Positions 11,591 through 20,990 of a stretch of DNA of 64,000 nucleotides are shown in pieces. Source of the DNA: Theocolax elegans (Eukaryota; Arthropoda; Insecta; Hymenoptera; Cerocephalidae). The stretch spans positions 20,426,759 to 20,490,758 of the forward strand of contig CM047428.1 of assembly GCA_026168455.1 (NCBI GenBank), read 5' to 3'. The notes beneath the pieces were generated by a model. It was not told the DNA's origin, did no database searches, and saw only the letters and a list, made by a program, of their open reading frames with translations. Each line of letters starts with the position of its first letter. The first letter of the stretch is position 1. Position numbers and translations under genes: made by a program.

Positions 11591-11688
11591 CATAAATATG
11601 ATGAGCGCTCTCCATGGTTATAAGTAGGAATTTGTCGATCTGACGGAGGCGAAGGAAAAGAAAAAAAACACAAAAAGTTTTTCTTCCA

Positions 11689-11729
11689 AGCGACGTTTCG
11701 TTGGCTTGGTCTGCCAACCTCTTCAGGCT
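11689..11729 (-). ncRNA. Hammerhead-ribozyme-like motif, left arm
   Basis: Reading the minus strand, the motif has the core CTGAAGA, a six-pair stem II (GTTGGC/GCCAAC) and then GAAAC followed at once by GTC. It matches the plus-strand motif at 14885..14925. See that entry for details. Confidence 0.6.
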
Positions 11730-11934
11730 ATTTTTTATTGATAACACACAAATAACAAATTAACAGAACGCACAAACAATATTGAAAAACTTAGATGTAA
11801 AAAAAAATACCTTTTTATAATCGGATAACCGATTCGTCAAGCGGTTAGATAAACAGTCAACATAAGCAAAACTCGGTGTATTTATATATATATCGCTAAA
11901 GGTAGTGTAACGTAAACATTGTACAACTGTCAAA

Positions 11935-12734
11935 TCAGGCATTTAAATTTCTGAGAACTGGGAAATAAGAGCTATTTAAAAATCTAATATCGTCTTTCTT
12001 ATTAATATTATTAACATCAAGTTTAATGTGTAACATTTCCGAAATAAGACGCTTTTTATAATTGATCTCCCTATCGACAATTTTTACACCATCCCAATCA
12101 AATTCATGTTTATTTAAAAACATATGTTGATTAATAACTGAATCAGTATTGTTATTCTTTTTGTGTTCATTAATCCTCGTTTTTAGTAAACGTTTAGTTT
12201 CACCAACGTAAGATGCAGGACAGTCTTTACAATTCAATTTATAAACAACATTCATCTGTTCAAACTTTTTTGTACCATCTTTACCCAGTTTAATAATAGA
12301 ATTCAAACTTTTTTGAACTAATGGTAGAGTTTGAATATTAACAGACCTTAATATGCGAGATAATTTATCAAAATTCTGAGAAAAAGGTAATGGTAAATAG
12401 GCAAGACGTTTAATTCTGGAAGTAGATTGAATATTTTTTTTATTAAATTTTAACTTATTTAGACGGAAGTGAATATTTTGTTTAATAAATTTGATATTGT
12501 AGTCATTGTCGATAAGTAGATTTTTTACAATATTTAAATTAGTTGTATGATATCGTACATCTGATAATAAAAAAGCTCTGTCTACTAAATTATAAATCAC
12601 ATTCTTTTTTTGTTGAGTTGGATGATTTGAAAAATAATTAATCAATCGACCAGAAGCTATGGGTTTTTGGTACCAATTTGTTATAATACGATCATTTTCT
12701 CTAATTAAGGTAATGTCAAGAAAATTGATTTTTT
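11935..12734 (-). pseudogene. Penelope-like element RT C-terminus plus GIY-YIG endonuclease, 5'-truncated copy
   Basis: An open frame runs on the minus strand from the junction at 12734 to a stop at 11935 without interruption. It starts in the late RT region (FLDITLIREND, NWYQKPIASGR), continues through a connector, and ends in a GIY-YIG nuclease domain (VVYKLNC followed by SYVGETKR and ...RINEHK). The RT catalytic motifs are missing because the copy is truncated, so it cannot be autonomous. It keeps the frame at two places where the plus-strand copy has lost single bases. It lies antisense to sfl. Confidence 0.85.
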
Positions 12735-14680
12735 AAAATTGATATTCCTAATGAAGTTAAAGACATTGTTACTCTTGGTCCGAATTTTAGTCTTAAATCG
12801 AATTTATCGAATCCAATAGTTATTGATATCATTAAAAGCACGGAAAATTGTTTGCAAACTTTAGATATCAGTAAAGTTGTTAGTTCAAATATTAGAGAAC
12901 AAGTGATAAATAACATCAATTTAACCATAAAAACAAAAACTCATTTAGATAGTAAAGAAAAAGTACTTATTAATAAAATTAATACTACAAAAATTTTTTT
13001 AAATAACAATCCAAACATATTTTTTACTACTTCGGATAAAGTTAACAAAACAGTTTGTATGTACAAATCTGATTATGTTACAAAAATGACTAACATTTTT
13101 TCGGATAATACTGTCTATAGGTGTATTTCTAAGAATCCATTAAAAAACTTACAATCTTCTACTTCTAAAATTTTGAAACATTTAAATAATCAAGAATTTT
13201 TACAACACAAATTTCACACTAATGCACTCACCTGTTCTAATACTTGTTTAGCGAAAGGTTATGGTTTACCAAAATCCATAAGATTGATAACCCGTTAAGA
13301 CCTATCATTTCTTTAGTTAATAGCCCTACACATTTTCTTGCTAAAATAATTTACAATGAATTAAAAACAGCTATTAAATTACCGAAATCTCACATTAACA
13401 ATAGTTTTCAGTTGAAAGAAAAATTAAAGGATGTTATTTTAGACAATGATCATGTTTTACTTTCATTGGATGTTGTTTCACTTTTACTAACATCCCTTGC
13501 AATTTAGTATTAGATAGTTTAGAAAAACGTTTTTCTTCTATTAATAATAAATGTCGCATTCCGTTCAATGAGATCTTAGTATGTACGAAATTTCTTTACA
13601 ATAATACATATTTTGTTTTTAACAATATCTATTATCAACAAATTCATGGTACTCCCATGGGTTCTCCGATTTCTCCGTTATTTGCTGATATTGTAATGGA
13701 TGATTTGGAAAATGATTGCTTAAATAAATTATTGAACGAACATAATTGCAAACCACTTTTTTATTTTAGATACGTTGATGATACTATCTTGTGTGTTAAG
13801 AAAGAACATGTAAATTTAGTTATAAAGATTTTTAATTCATATAATAAAAATTTACAATTTACTTCAGAATTAGAAATAAACCAAAAAATCAATTTTCTTG
13901 ACATTACCTTAATTAGAGAAAATGATCGTATTATAACAAATTGGTACCAAAAACCCATAGCTTCTGGTCGATTGATTAATTATTTTTCAAATCATCCAAC
14001 TCAACAAAAAAAGAATGTGATTTATAATTTAGTAGACAGAGCTTTTTATTATCAGATGTACGATATCATACAACTAATTTAAATATTGTAAAAAATCTAC
14101 TTATCGACAATGACTACAATATCAAATTTATTAAACAAAATATTCACTTCCGTCTAAATAAGTTAAAATTTAATAAAAAAAATATTCAATCTACTTCCAG
14201 AATTAACGTCTTGCCTATTTACCATTACCTTTTTCTCAGAATTTTGATAAATTATCTCGCATATTAAGGTCTGTTAATATTCAAACTCTACCATTAGTTC
14301 AAAAAAGTTTGAATTCTATTATTAAACTGGGTAAAGATGGTACAAAAAAGTTTGAACAGATGAATGTTGTTTATAAATTGAATTGTAAAGACTGTCCTGC
14401 ATCTTACGTTGGTGAAACTAAACGTTTACTAAAAACGAGGATTAATGAACACAAAAAGAATAACAATACTGATTCAGTTATTAATCAACATATGTTTTTA
14501 AATAAACATGAATTTGATTGGGATGGTGTAAAAATTGTCGATAGGGAGATCAATTATAAAAAGCGTCTTATTTCGGAAATGTTACACATTAAACTTGATG
14601 TTAATAATATTAATAAGAAAGACGATATTAGATTTTTAAATAGCTCTTATTTCCCAGTTCTCAGAAATTTAAATGCCTGA
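12735..14680 (+). pseudogene. Penelope-like element reverse transcriptase/GIY-YIG ORF, 5'-truncated and frameshifted
   Basis: The frame is already open at the junction at 12735 (LGPNFS near residue 11), so the start is missing. RT landmarks follow in order: TSDKVNKTV near 13030, PKIHKIDNPLRPI near 13270, LSLDVVSL with the motif A Asp codon at 13469, GTPMGSPISPLFAD near 13650, and the catalytic YVDDT at 13771..13785. The GIY-YIG domain (SYVGETKR near 14402) closes the protein at 14680. Reading through requires four frame changes, near 13270, 13486, 14045 and 14205. Each fits loss of one base in a short A or T run. The two in the region shared with the minus copy are intact there. It is either a dead copy or carries uncorrected sequencing errors. 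Confidence 0.88.
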
Positions 14681-14884
14681 TTTGACAGTTGTACAATGTT
14701 TACGTTACACTACCTTTAGCGATATATATATAAATACACCGAGTTTTGCTTATGTTGACTGTTTATCTAACCGCTTGACGAATCGGTTATCCGATTATAA
14801 AAAAGGTATTTTTTTTACATCTAAGTTTTTCAATATTGTTTGTGCGTTCTGTTAATTTGTTATTTGTGTGTTATCAATAAAAAT

Positions 14885-14925
14885 AGCCTGAAGAGGTTGG
14901 CAGACCAAGCCAACGAAACGTCGCT
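14885..14925 (+). ncRNA. Hammerhead-ribozyme-like motif in Penelope-like element
   Basis: The order of parts fits a type I hammerhead with a minimal stem III. Stem I 5' strand is AGC (14885..14887) and the core is CTGAAGA (14888..14894). Stem II is GTTGGC/GCCAAC (14896..14901 with 14909..14914) closed by a seven-base loop. GAAAC (14915..14919) is followed by GTC (14920..14922), after which cleavage would occur, and the stem I 3' strand GCT (14923..14925). One extra G (14895) sits between core and stem II, which is a departure from the consensus. Hammerheads are established features of Penelope-like elements. Activity is not shown here. Confidence 0.62.
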
Positions 14926-14992
14926 TGGAAGAAAAACTTTTTGTGTTTTTTTTCTTTTCCTTCGCCTCCGTCAGATCGACAAATTCCTACTT

Positions 14993-15005
14993 AATTATTC
15001 ACTTA
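14993..15005. repeat. Right target-site duplication of the Penelope-like element
   Basis: AATTATTCACTTA, identical to 11578..11590. Confidence 0.85.
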
Positions 15006-15420
15006 GTTTCTTTTATCACAAAATTATCTTTTAAAGATTCAAACCTAGAATCTTACATATTAACTTACAACCCTGAACTAAAAATTTCAGTGGGTTGACA
15101 AAAATTAGGTACAAAACATTTTGTTAATAATCATTCATTTAGTTACTTTCATCACATTATCTTTTGATGATTCGATCTTCGGATCTTAGATTTTAATTGG
15201 AAAGGCAACTCTGAACTGAAAATTCGATTAGGTTAGTAAAAATTAGTAACAAAATATTTTGGTAATAACCACATATATTTAGACTTGTTTCATCTCGAAA
15301 TTATCAAATGGTCTTTAGAACTTCCGATCTCGGGTTTTAATTGACAAGGCAATGCTAAACTAAAATTTCGGATAATGAGACTATTGTTGTTGACCGACAT
15401 AAACATTGAAAACAATTCTT
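14993..15420. repeat. Diverged tandem array, period about 135 bp
   Basis: Three units start near 14993, 15130 and 15264. Each has, in order, TTTAGT-TTTCATCAC, TTATC(TTTTGA)GATTC, TTAATT-ACAAGGCAA, CTGAACTGAAAATTCGATTA and TAGTAACAAAATATTTTGGTA words with substitutions. A fourth partial unit lies at 11500..11590 on the other side of the Penelope-like insertion, so the array is older than that insertion. Confidence 0.72.
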
Positions 15421-17780
15421 GTAGTATCTTTATTCCGAAATTAAAATCTCGAATCTTTGACTCTCTCAAGTCATGTTGTATACCGACCAAAAAAATAACA
15501 TTCAAATTTCACAATTAACATACAAAAACCGAAGTTCGAATCTTCATTGATAATTTTTTTAAAATTATTTATAATAATTGTAACGCATTTTAACAATTTT
15601 TCTATTAGAAACTTTTTTCACTACCAACCATTCGTAAGTAAATGAATATTTGCCAAAACGTATTTCTTTCCGCTGCGAATAATTATTGATAAACAAACGG
15701 GAGTAATTTGCGTAAGTGAATTTTGAACTGTCACGGTAGTAACAGAAATATTTTCCTGCGTGGAAATACACCTCCATTTTCCAGGTTAATTTCACAGTTG
15801 CGGGGTCGCGTTAAACATCAAATTCAACAAGAGAGAGTAGCGCGCAAGTTATGATCCTTTGCCGGGTGAACTTTGCCATTTCTTGGTCGCAGTCGACGCA
15901 TAACTAATAATTTAATACCTTTGACGTGGTGAAGCCGTGAGGTCATTTCCTCCAAAAGCTATTTTACTCTATAATTAAAGTACCTTTCTCAAAAAAAAAA
16001 AACGAAATCCACAATGATTCGTTCGTAAATACCTTTATTTTTTTCTGTCTGTAAGATATTTAGCCGAAAAAAAAAACATGCACGCATCCTTTTTTACGAG
16101 TTTCACATTTTTATGTATAGCGCGCGTTGGTAAATCAATTTTTACTCGAATTCGCGTTGTGCGTGTACGCGAAATAAAAAAAAGGAAGCGAGAGACAAGC
16201 GAGAGAAAGAGATGTACAAATTTTCATGTGACACAAAAGCAAAATCTACATCAAAGACGTAGAGGTCAAAAAGTCATTCGGAAAAAAATTCTCGTAAATC
16301 GATCTTGCTGCGTGTTGGTATATATACACAAGATATTCATCAAATACATAAACAAACAGCAAAGTATTAATACTCTATACGTGTTGTAAAATAAATCCTC
16401 TTTTTCTCGGTACTTGTTGTTTTGTTATATGGCAACTTCCCGTAAAACAGAGAGAGAGACAGAAAAATGCAACGTCAATACCGTTTTTGTACATATATAA
16501 AAATATAATACACGTAAGCCCTTTACAATGCTTACGTATTTGCATAACCGGGACATTGTTATACGTTGACTCTGATGAACTATAAATAATGATAATTAAA
16601 ATAGCCATTTGCATAATTTCCCGTATATACGTTCGGGACCATACTTTGTCATTTAACGCAAGAGAGAGAGAGAGAGAGAGAGAGACAGTGAGTGTATGTG
16701 TTGTCCACACATACGCGTGTTACGCGCTAATTTAATGGTGCTAATTTACTTGCGGTTTTACGTGACTTCTGAGAATTGAAGCTTATCTATCTCTATACAT
16801 GGTGTATTTTGATGTGTGACCCTTTGTTGGTACTATAATGATTGTTCAATTCATTGTGTTTTTTGATATTTTTATCAAAATATAGGAGAGTAACACTTAT
16901 ACAAAACACTTTATATTGCTAAATTTGCCACATATGTTGGTGAACGTAGATTAAGGTCACACTGTCAAAAAGTGACTTTTAAAATGCTTTTTAGAAAATA
17001 TAATTATTAAAAAATTGATAATTTATCAGTACGTTATGTGGCACTTTTGTTATTCGATTAAATATCTTTTAATTTTTAAACATAAAAGAAACTATATAGA
17101 AAACTGAAAGATGAATTTTAAAAATTCTAATGGTATTATGCAATGTATAAAAGTATAACAATTTTTTTAAATATTTATCTTTGTAAAACTAAAATATATT
17201 CGATAATAACAAGTATTCACAAGGTGTATTGTAAACTCATTATTCAGTTTAACCTTAATGTAATTCAGTGTTTGCGTTCTGACATATTATGCCGTCAATA
17301 TACGTCACTTCGTATTGTGACGTAGTGTGACATCACTTTACGTATCTTGAAGAACTTTCTACCAAACTTAATTGCTTTGCAGTACTAACGTACATCATAT
17401 TCAAGTAATGTACTATTATGAACTAGTTTATGTAGAACAATACAATTTCACAACTAAAATATAATGTTAATCTAGGTTCTAAGATTAGATTTAATTTTAG
17501 AATCATCAATCATACCTATTCAATACACATAATTTGGGAAACTGATCGTATTCAGCTTGTAGGATATGTTACCTAATATAAAAATATGAAGAAAGATAGA
17601 GCTGCAAACCCTAACAATCGTTTTTGCGCGAGAGTTATACGCTAATTACACAAAATTTCTAAGAAAAGAGGCTTTACTTTAAACACTTGTAACGTCTAAA
17701 CTATCAAATATTAACATTCAAATCAAAGTTTAATAAACACCTAAGATAAAATAGATATCATTTTAAAAAAATATGCTCGA
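15421..17780. other. AT-rich intron sequence with microsatellites
   Basis: No gene supported. It holds a (GA)n tract at 16661..16686. A moderately GC-richer patch lies near 15790..15940, and a short self-complementary patch (GTCAAAAAGTGAC) near 16967. Confidence 0.5.
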
Positions 17781-17930
17781 ATCCGTTATAATGGAGCAAA
17801 GTTACAGCCAAATTAAGAATTTGAAGAAATTTAGCTTAAATAATCAATAAAATTTGTAGGGTCCAATTTTTTATTAAAATTGCTTCAAATTTTTAGTTCG
17901 GCTATAACTCTGCTCCATTTCAACGGAATT
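17781..17930. repeat. Imperfect fold-back repeat
   Basis: The left arm, 17781..17826 (TCCGTTATAATGGAGC, AGTTACAGCC, AATTTGAAG), pairs with the right arm, 17883..17930 (CTTCAAATTTTTAGTTCGGC, TATAACTCTGCTCCATTTCA, ACGGA) around a 55-bp AT-rich centre. Several mismatches show age. It may be a MITE remnant. Confidence 0.65.
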
Positions 17931-18142
17931 AAATGAACCTTTAGTGCATCCTTAGACTTTTGAAAATATACGCTAATATAGGTACCATCAGTACTATTAA
18001 TCAAGAGACTCGGTAGTAATTCTCCAATTCCTTGATTTTCATAAACCTTTCAAATTGCTAGGTCACCATCTCTTCAGTATGCGAGTCGTAGGTAGTCGCG
18101 CGGTGAAAAACCAAAGAATCCCTTATCATTTAGGTATAGACC

Positions 18143-18143
<1 letters not shown>

Positions 18144-18180
<37 letters not shown>
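18144..18180 (+). repeat. (CT)n microsatellite
   Basis: Mostly uninterrupted CT dinucleotides. On the other strand this is a GAGA tract of the kind GAGA-factor proteins can bind, which is inference only. Confidence 0.92.
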
Positions 18181-18313
18181 CCTCACCTTGACAATAGAAA
18201 TTAATTGAAATCTCGTCTCGCAACTAAAGACCTTCTGGCTTAATACCTACGCCCGAGAAATTCTCTCGGCAAATTTTCGTGAAAATCTGATCTTCGACGA
18301 AGGAGGATGAGGA

Positions 18314-18342
18314 GGGGGAAGGAGGGGGAGGGGAGAATGGGG
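18314..18342 (+). other. Candidate G-quadruplex tract
   Basis: Four runs of four or five G (18314..18318, 18324..18328, 18330..18333, 18339..18342) separated by loops of 5, 1 and 5 bases meet the usual intramolecular G4 pattern. It is on the sfl sense strand, inside the intron. Confidence 0.6.
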
Positions 18343-19199
18343 AAATTAACGCGCTGGTAAAACTGGGCCTCCGATGGAGTCGACCCAATTTAAATCAGGA
18401 TATATGAAGAGACTATGCGTTTCCGCGATGTAACCGGTTTAATTCCGATTCTCCTACCGAAGATCTCTCACCAAGTTCGGCTTCTCCTCCCTTCAACGTC
18501 CCTCGTAATAACCGCTTCGATGCTCCGAAATGGAGCTTTACGAGAGTAAGAGAGATAGAGAGAGAGAGGTACGAACACCAGGAGGACTTAGGAGATAGAT
18601 TGAGGAAGGGAGGAAGATTAAAATGGGCAGAGATAGCGCGGGGGAGTAAATTAGAAATATGTAGATGAGGTACAGGTAAGGTGGTGGGGGATTGATTTCG
18701 ACGGGAGCTACCTTAACCTGAAATCCTATTCAATTCCTAGAGATACGAGGACAATATGTTCATCTAGTTATCATTTCACTTGATAATTACCTGTCATTTT
18801 TAATCCTCGATAATCTAGGTTTGTCTTTACTTGCAACGTGTATGTATATAAAGTATCATTAAACGTGCTCGAAGTTTCATTAGATTCGGTTTAACATAAA
18901 TAGAATGCCGCTATCTCGATAATCCTTAAATCGTGTCCGGTCTCGCGATCAAAATTTACTTTTACGGAGAAACAATGGAAAAGGAAACAAAAAATGAGCG
19001 GAAGAATCGGAAACGAGTAAATCCTGAGGGAGGGAAAAATGGATTTGGTCATCGGATTGATAAAGGAACAAATAAAAAAACCAATAAAATAATATCTGAT
19101 TTTCTTTGAAAGGAAGAAAACATCTTCAATCTCGAGCAGTACAGAGACCGCGCAGACTAAACATTTTAAATTTGGTTTAACTTTGGAGAAAATGGGATT

Positions 19200-19410
19200 T
19201 AAGACGCGTTACACCGGGCGCCAGTTAATTAGGGAAGACGAATGCAGTGGCGCCATCCTCGATATAGGCCAATCTCGAGGCCTCAGCCAGATAATCAGGT
19301 AGACCAGCGCTGCCGATCAATCCACTCCACTCGGCTGACCACATCGGTGTAAATCTCGAATGTCCGTGGTTAACGAAACTCGGTTGGCAGCTATCCTGTA
19401 CACACCACCT
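19200..19410. promoter_or_regulatory. GC-richer non-repetitive island, possible cis-regulatory element
   Basis: About 200 bp of balanced, non-simple sequence (GGGCGCCAG, AGTGGCGCCATCC, GCCGATCAATCCAC) stands out from the AT-rich flanks and has no long frame. In insect introns such patches are often enhancers. Nothing here proves it. Confidence 0.25.
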
Positions 19411-20965
19411 TTTGTATCTTGAAGATAGACCCTACATTGAATGATAATGCGGGCATTGTTTTGCATTTTGAATTAGTGGCTTACGTAAATGTTACGTGTT
19501 CGTGTATTCTCTCTTTTTTTCTAATTAATGGGACAGATTCTTTTTCACATTCTTTTTTTCGAGAAAAAAAATCGACTTTTTAAACCTAGTCGTTTTTACG
19601 GAGCGGCATCACTTATTTTTGGATATGGTAATGCAAATTCATCAAATAATGAAAATTCATTAAAAAATATTGTATTTTTACAAAAGTAACTTTAAACGCG
19701 TTTCTCTCTAAACCATATTTTTTGACCTAAATTGACATTCTATAAAAAAAGAACTAAAAATTTCAAAGATTATTCTGTACGCGCGTATGAAGTATACTAG
19801 GTTTATGTTTATTTATCCCTTTTTTTTAAATAATTTACCTTTAAAACATTGACAATTTTTAAAATCCGACATTTTCTACTTTTTTATCGGATTTAGATAA
19901 TCCTAGTACACACCATACCAACAAGTATACTATACATATACTACTCGTAAACGATTTTTTTTATTTCAGATACTTCAAAGTTGAGATATTATGCATTCGA
20001 TTTACCATCGTAAAAGAAAATTTGTATTAATTTTAAAATGTGACCTTTCACGTACACAATAAGTTTGAATTCATGCAATAAATTTTTCTATGCAAAAAAA
20101 AAAAATTAATTGAAAGAATCTTCGAGATAAGCAGGGATTGAGATTAGGCCAACGATATCTAAAAAAAATAGATTATGTATTAATTTTAAATTTCATTTTT
20201 AACTTATCTACAAAAAATTTGAATTTATGAAGTACCTCATAATAAATGATAGATTGAAAGTGCTTTATGTTTTATTATTTTTTTTTATCTCATAAATTTA
20301 TCTCCACTGCGTTTGTGTGTGTGTGTTTGAATTTCGCATTATAATAATACGGTTAATCATATCGTTCCGCGTGTATAAACAAAGCTTTAGTGACAAAGCA
20401 GTTAAATATTGTATTTAGTTGAAGCTAAATTATTGACATTGCGAACATCGCTTGTATATCGATTTTATCCCGAAAAATATATTTTTTGTCGAATGTTTTT
20501 AAAATATTACGTCACATACGCGTAAAGAAAATAAAAGGAAGAGAGGGAGAGAGAGAAAAAAAACGAGGGCGTATTAATACACCCACTCCTCGACGTTGCA
20601 TATAATTAATTTAAAATTAATGCTCGATTTTATCATTATTGAAATTTAAATAACTTTACCGGTTGGTCGGTGACCTCGCCTCGCCAAATATATATATATA
20701 TATGTATTTAAAATGAACTTTGGTGTACGAATATTGGCTCATTCGGTGTGTCGGGAATTTCAGTTCCATTAAAAAATTCCTTTTATCTTCACCAACGAAT
20801 TGATCAATCTCTCTCTGTCTCTCTTTCTCACTCGCGTTTTTTAATATATATATATTATACACATCCCACCGGGCAAATTAATTATCATTGATGAAATTTT
20901 ATTCACATTGCCAACATATTTCACCGTTGAATTATCTAGGTTAAAGGAGAAAACGAAATTTAAAG

Positions 20966-20990
20966 TTATATATATATATATATATATATA
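20966..20990 (+). repeat. (TA)n microsatellite
   Basis: A perfect run of about 12 TA units. Confidence 0.92.

Larger units (their letters stand above)
11591..14992. mobile_element. Penelope-like retroelement, head-to-head palindromic insertion
   Basis: A single insertion bounded by a 13-bp direct repeat. It consists of a 5'-truncated copy on the minus strand (about 11621..12734) joined head-to-head to a longer 5'-truncated copy on the plus strand (12735..14992). The last 1.1 kb of the plus copy (13883..14992) is a near-identical reverse complement of the minus copy (11621..12734). Both encode the C-terminal end of a reverse transcriptase followed by a GIY-YIG endonuclease, the combination that defines Penelope-like elements. 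Thirty bases at the far left (11591..11620) have no partner at the right end. Inverted and truncated arrangements are well known in this class. Confidence 0.88.
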
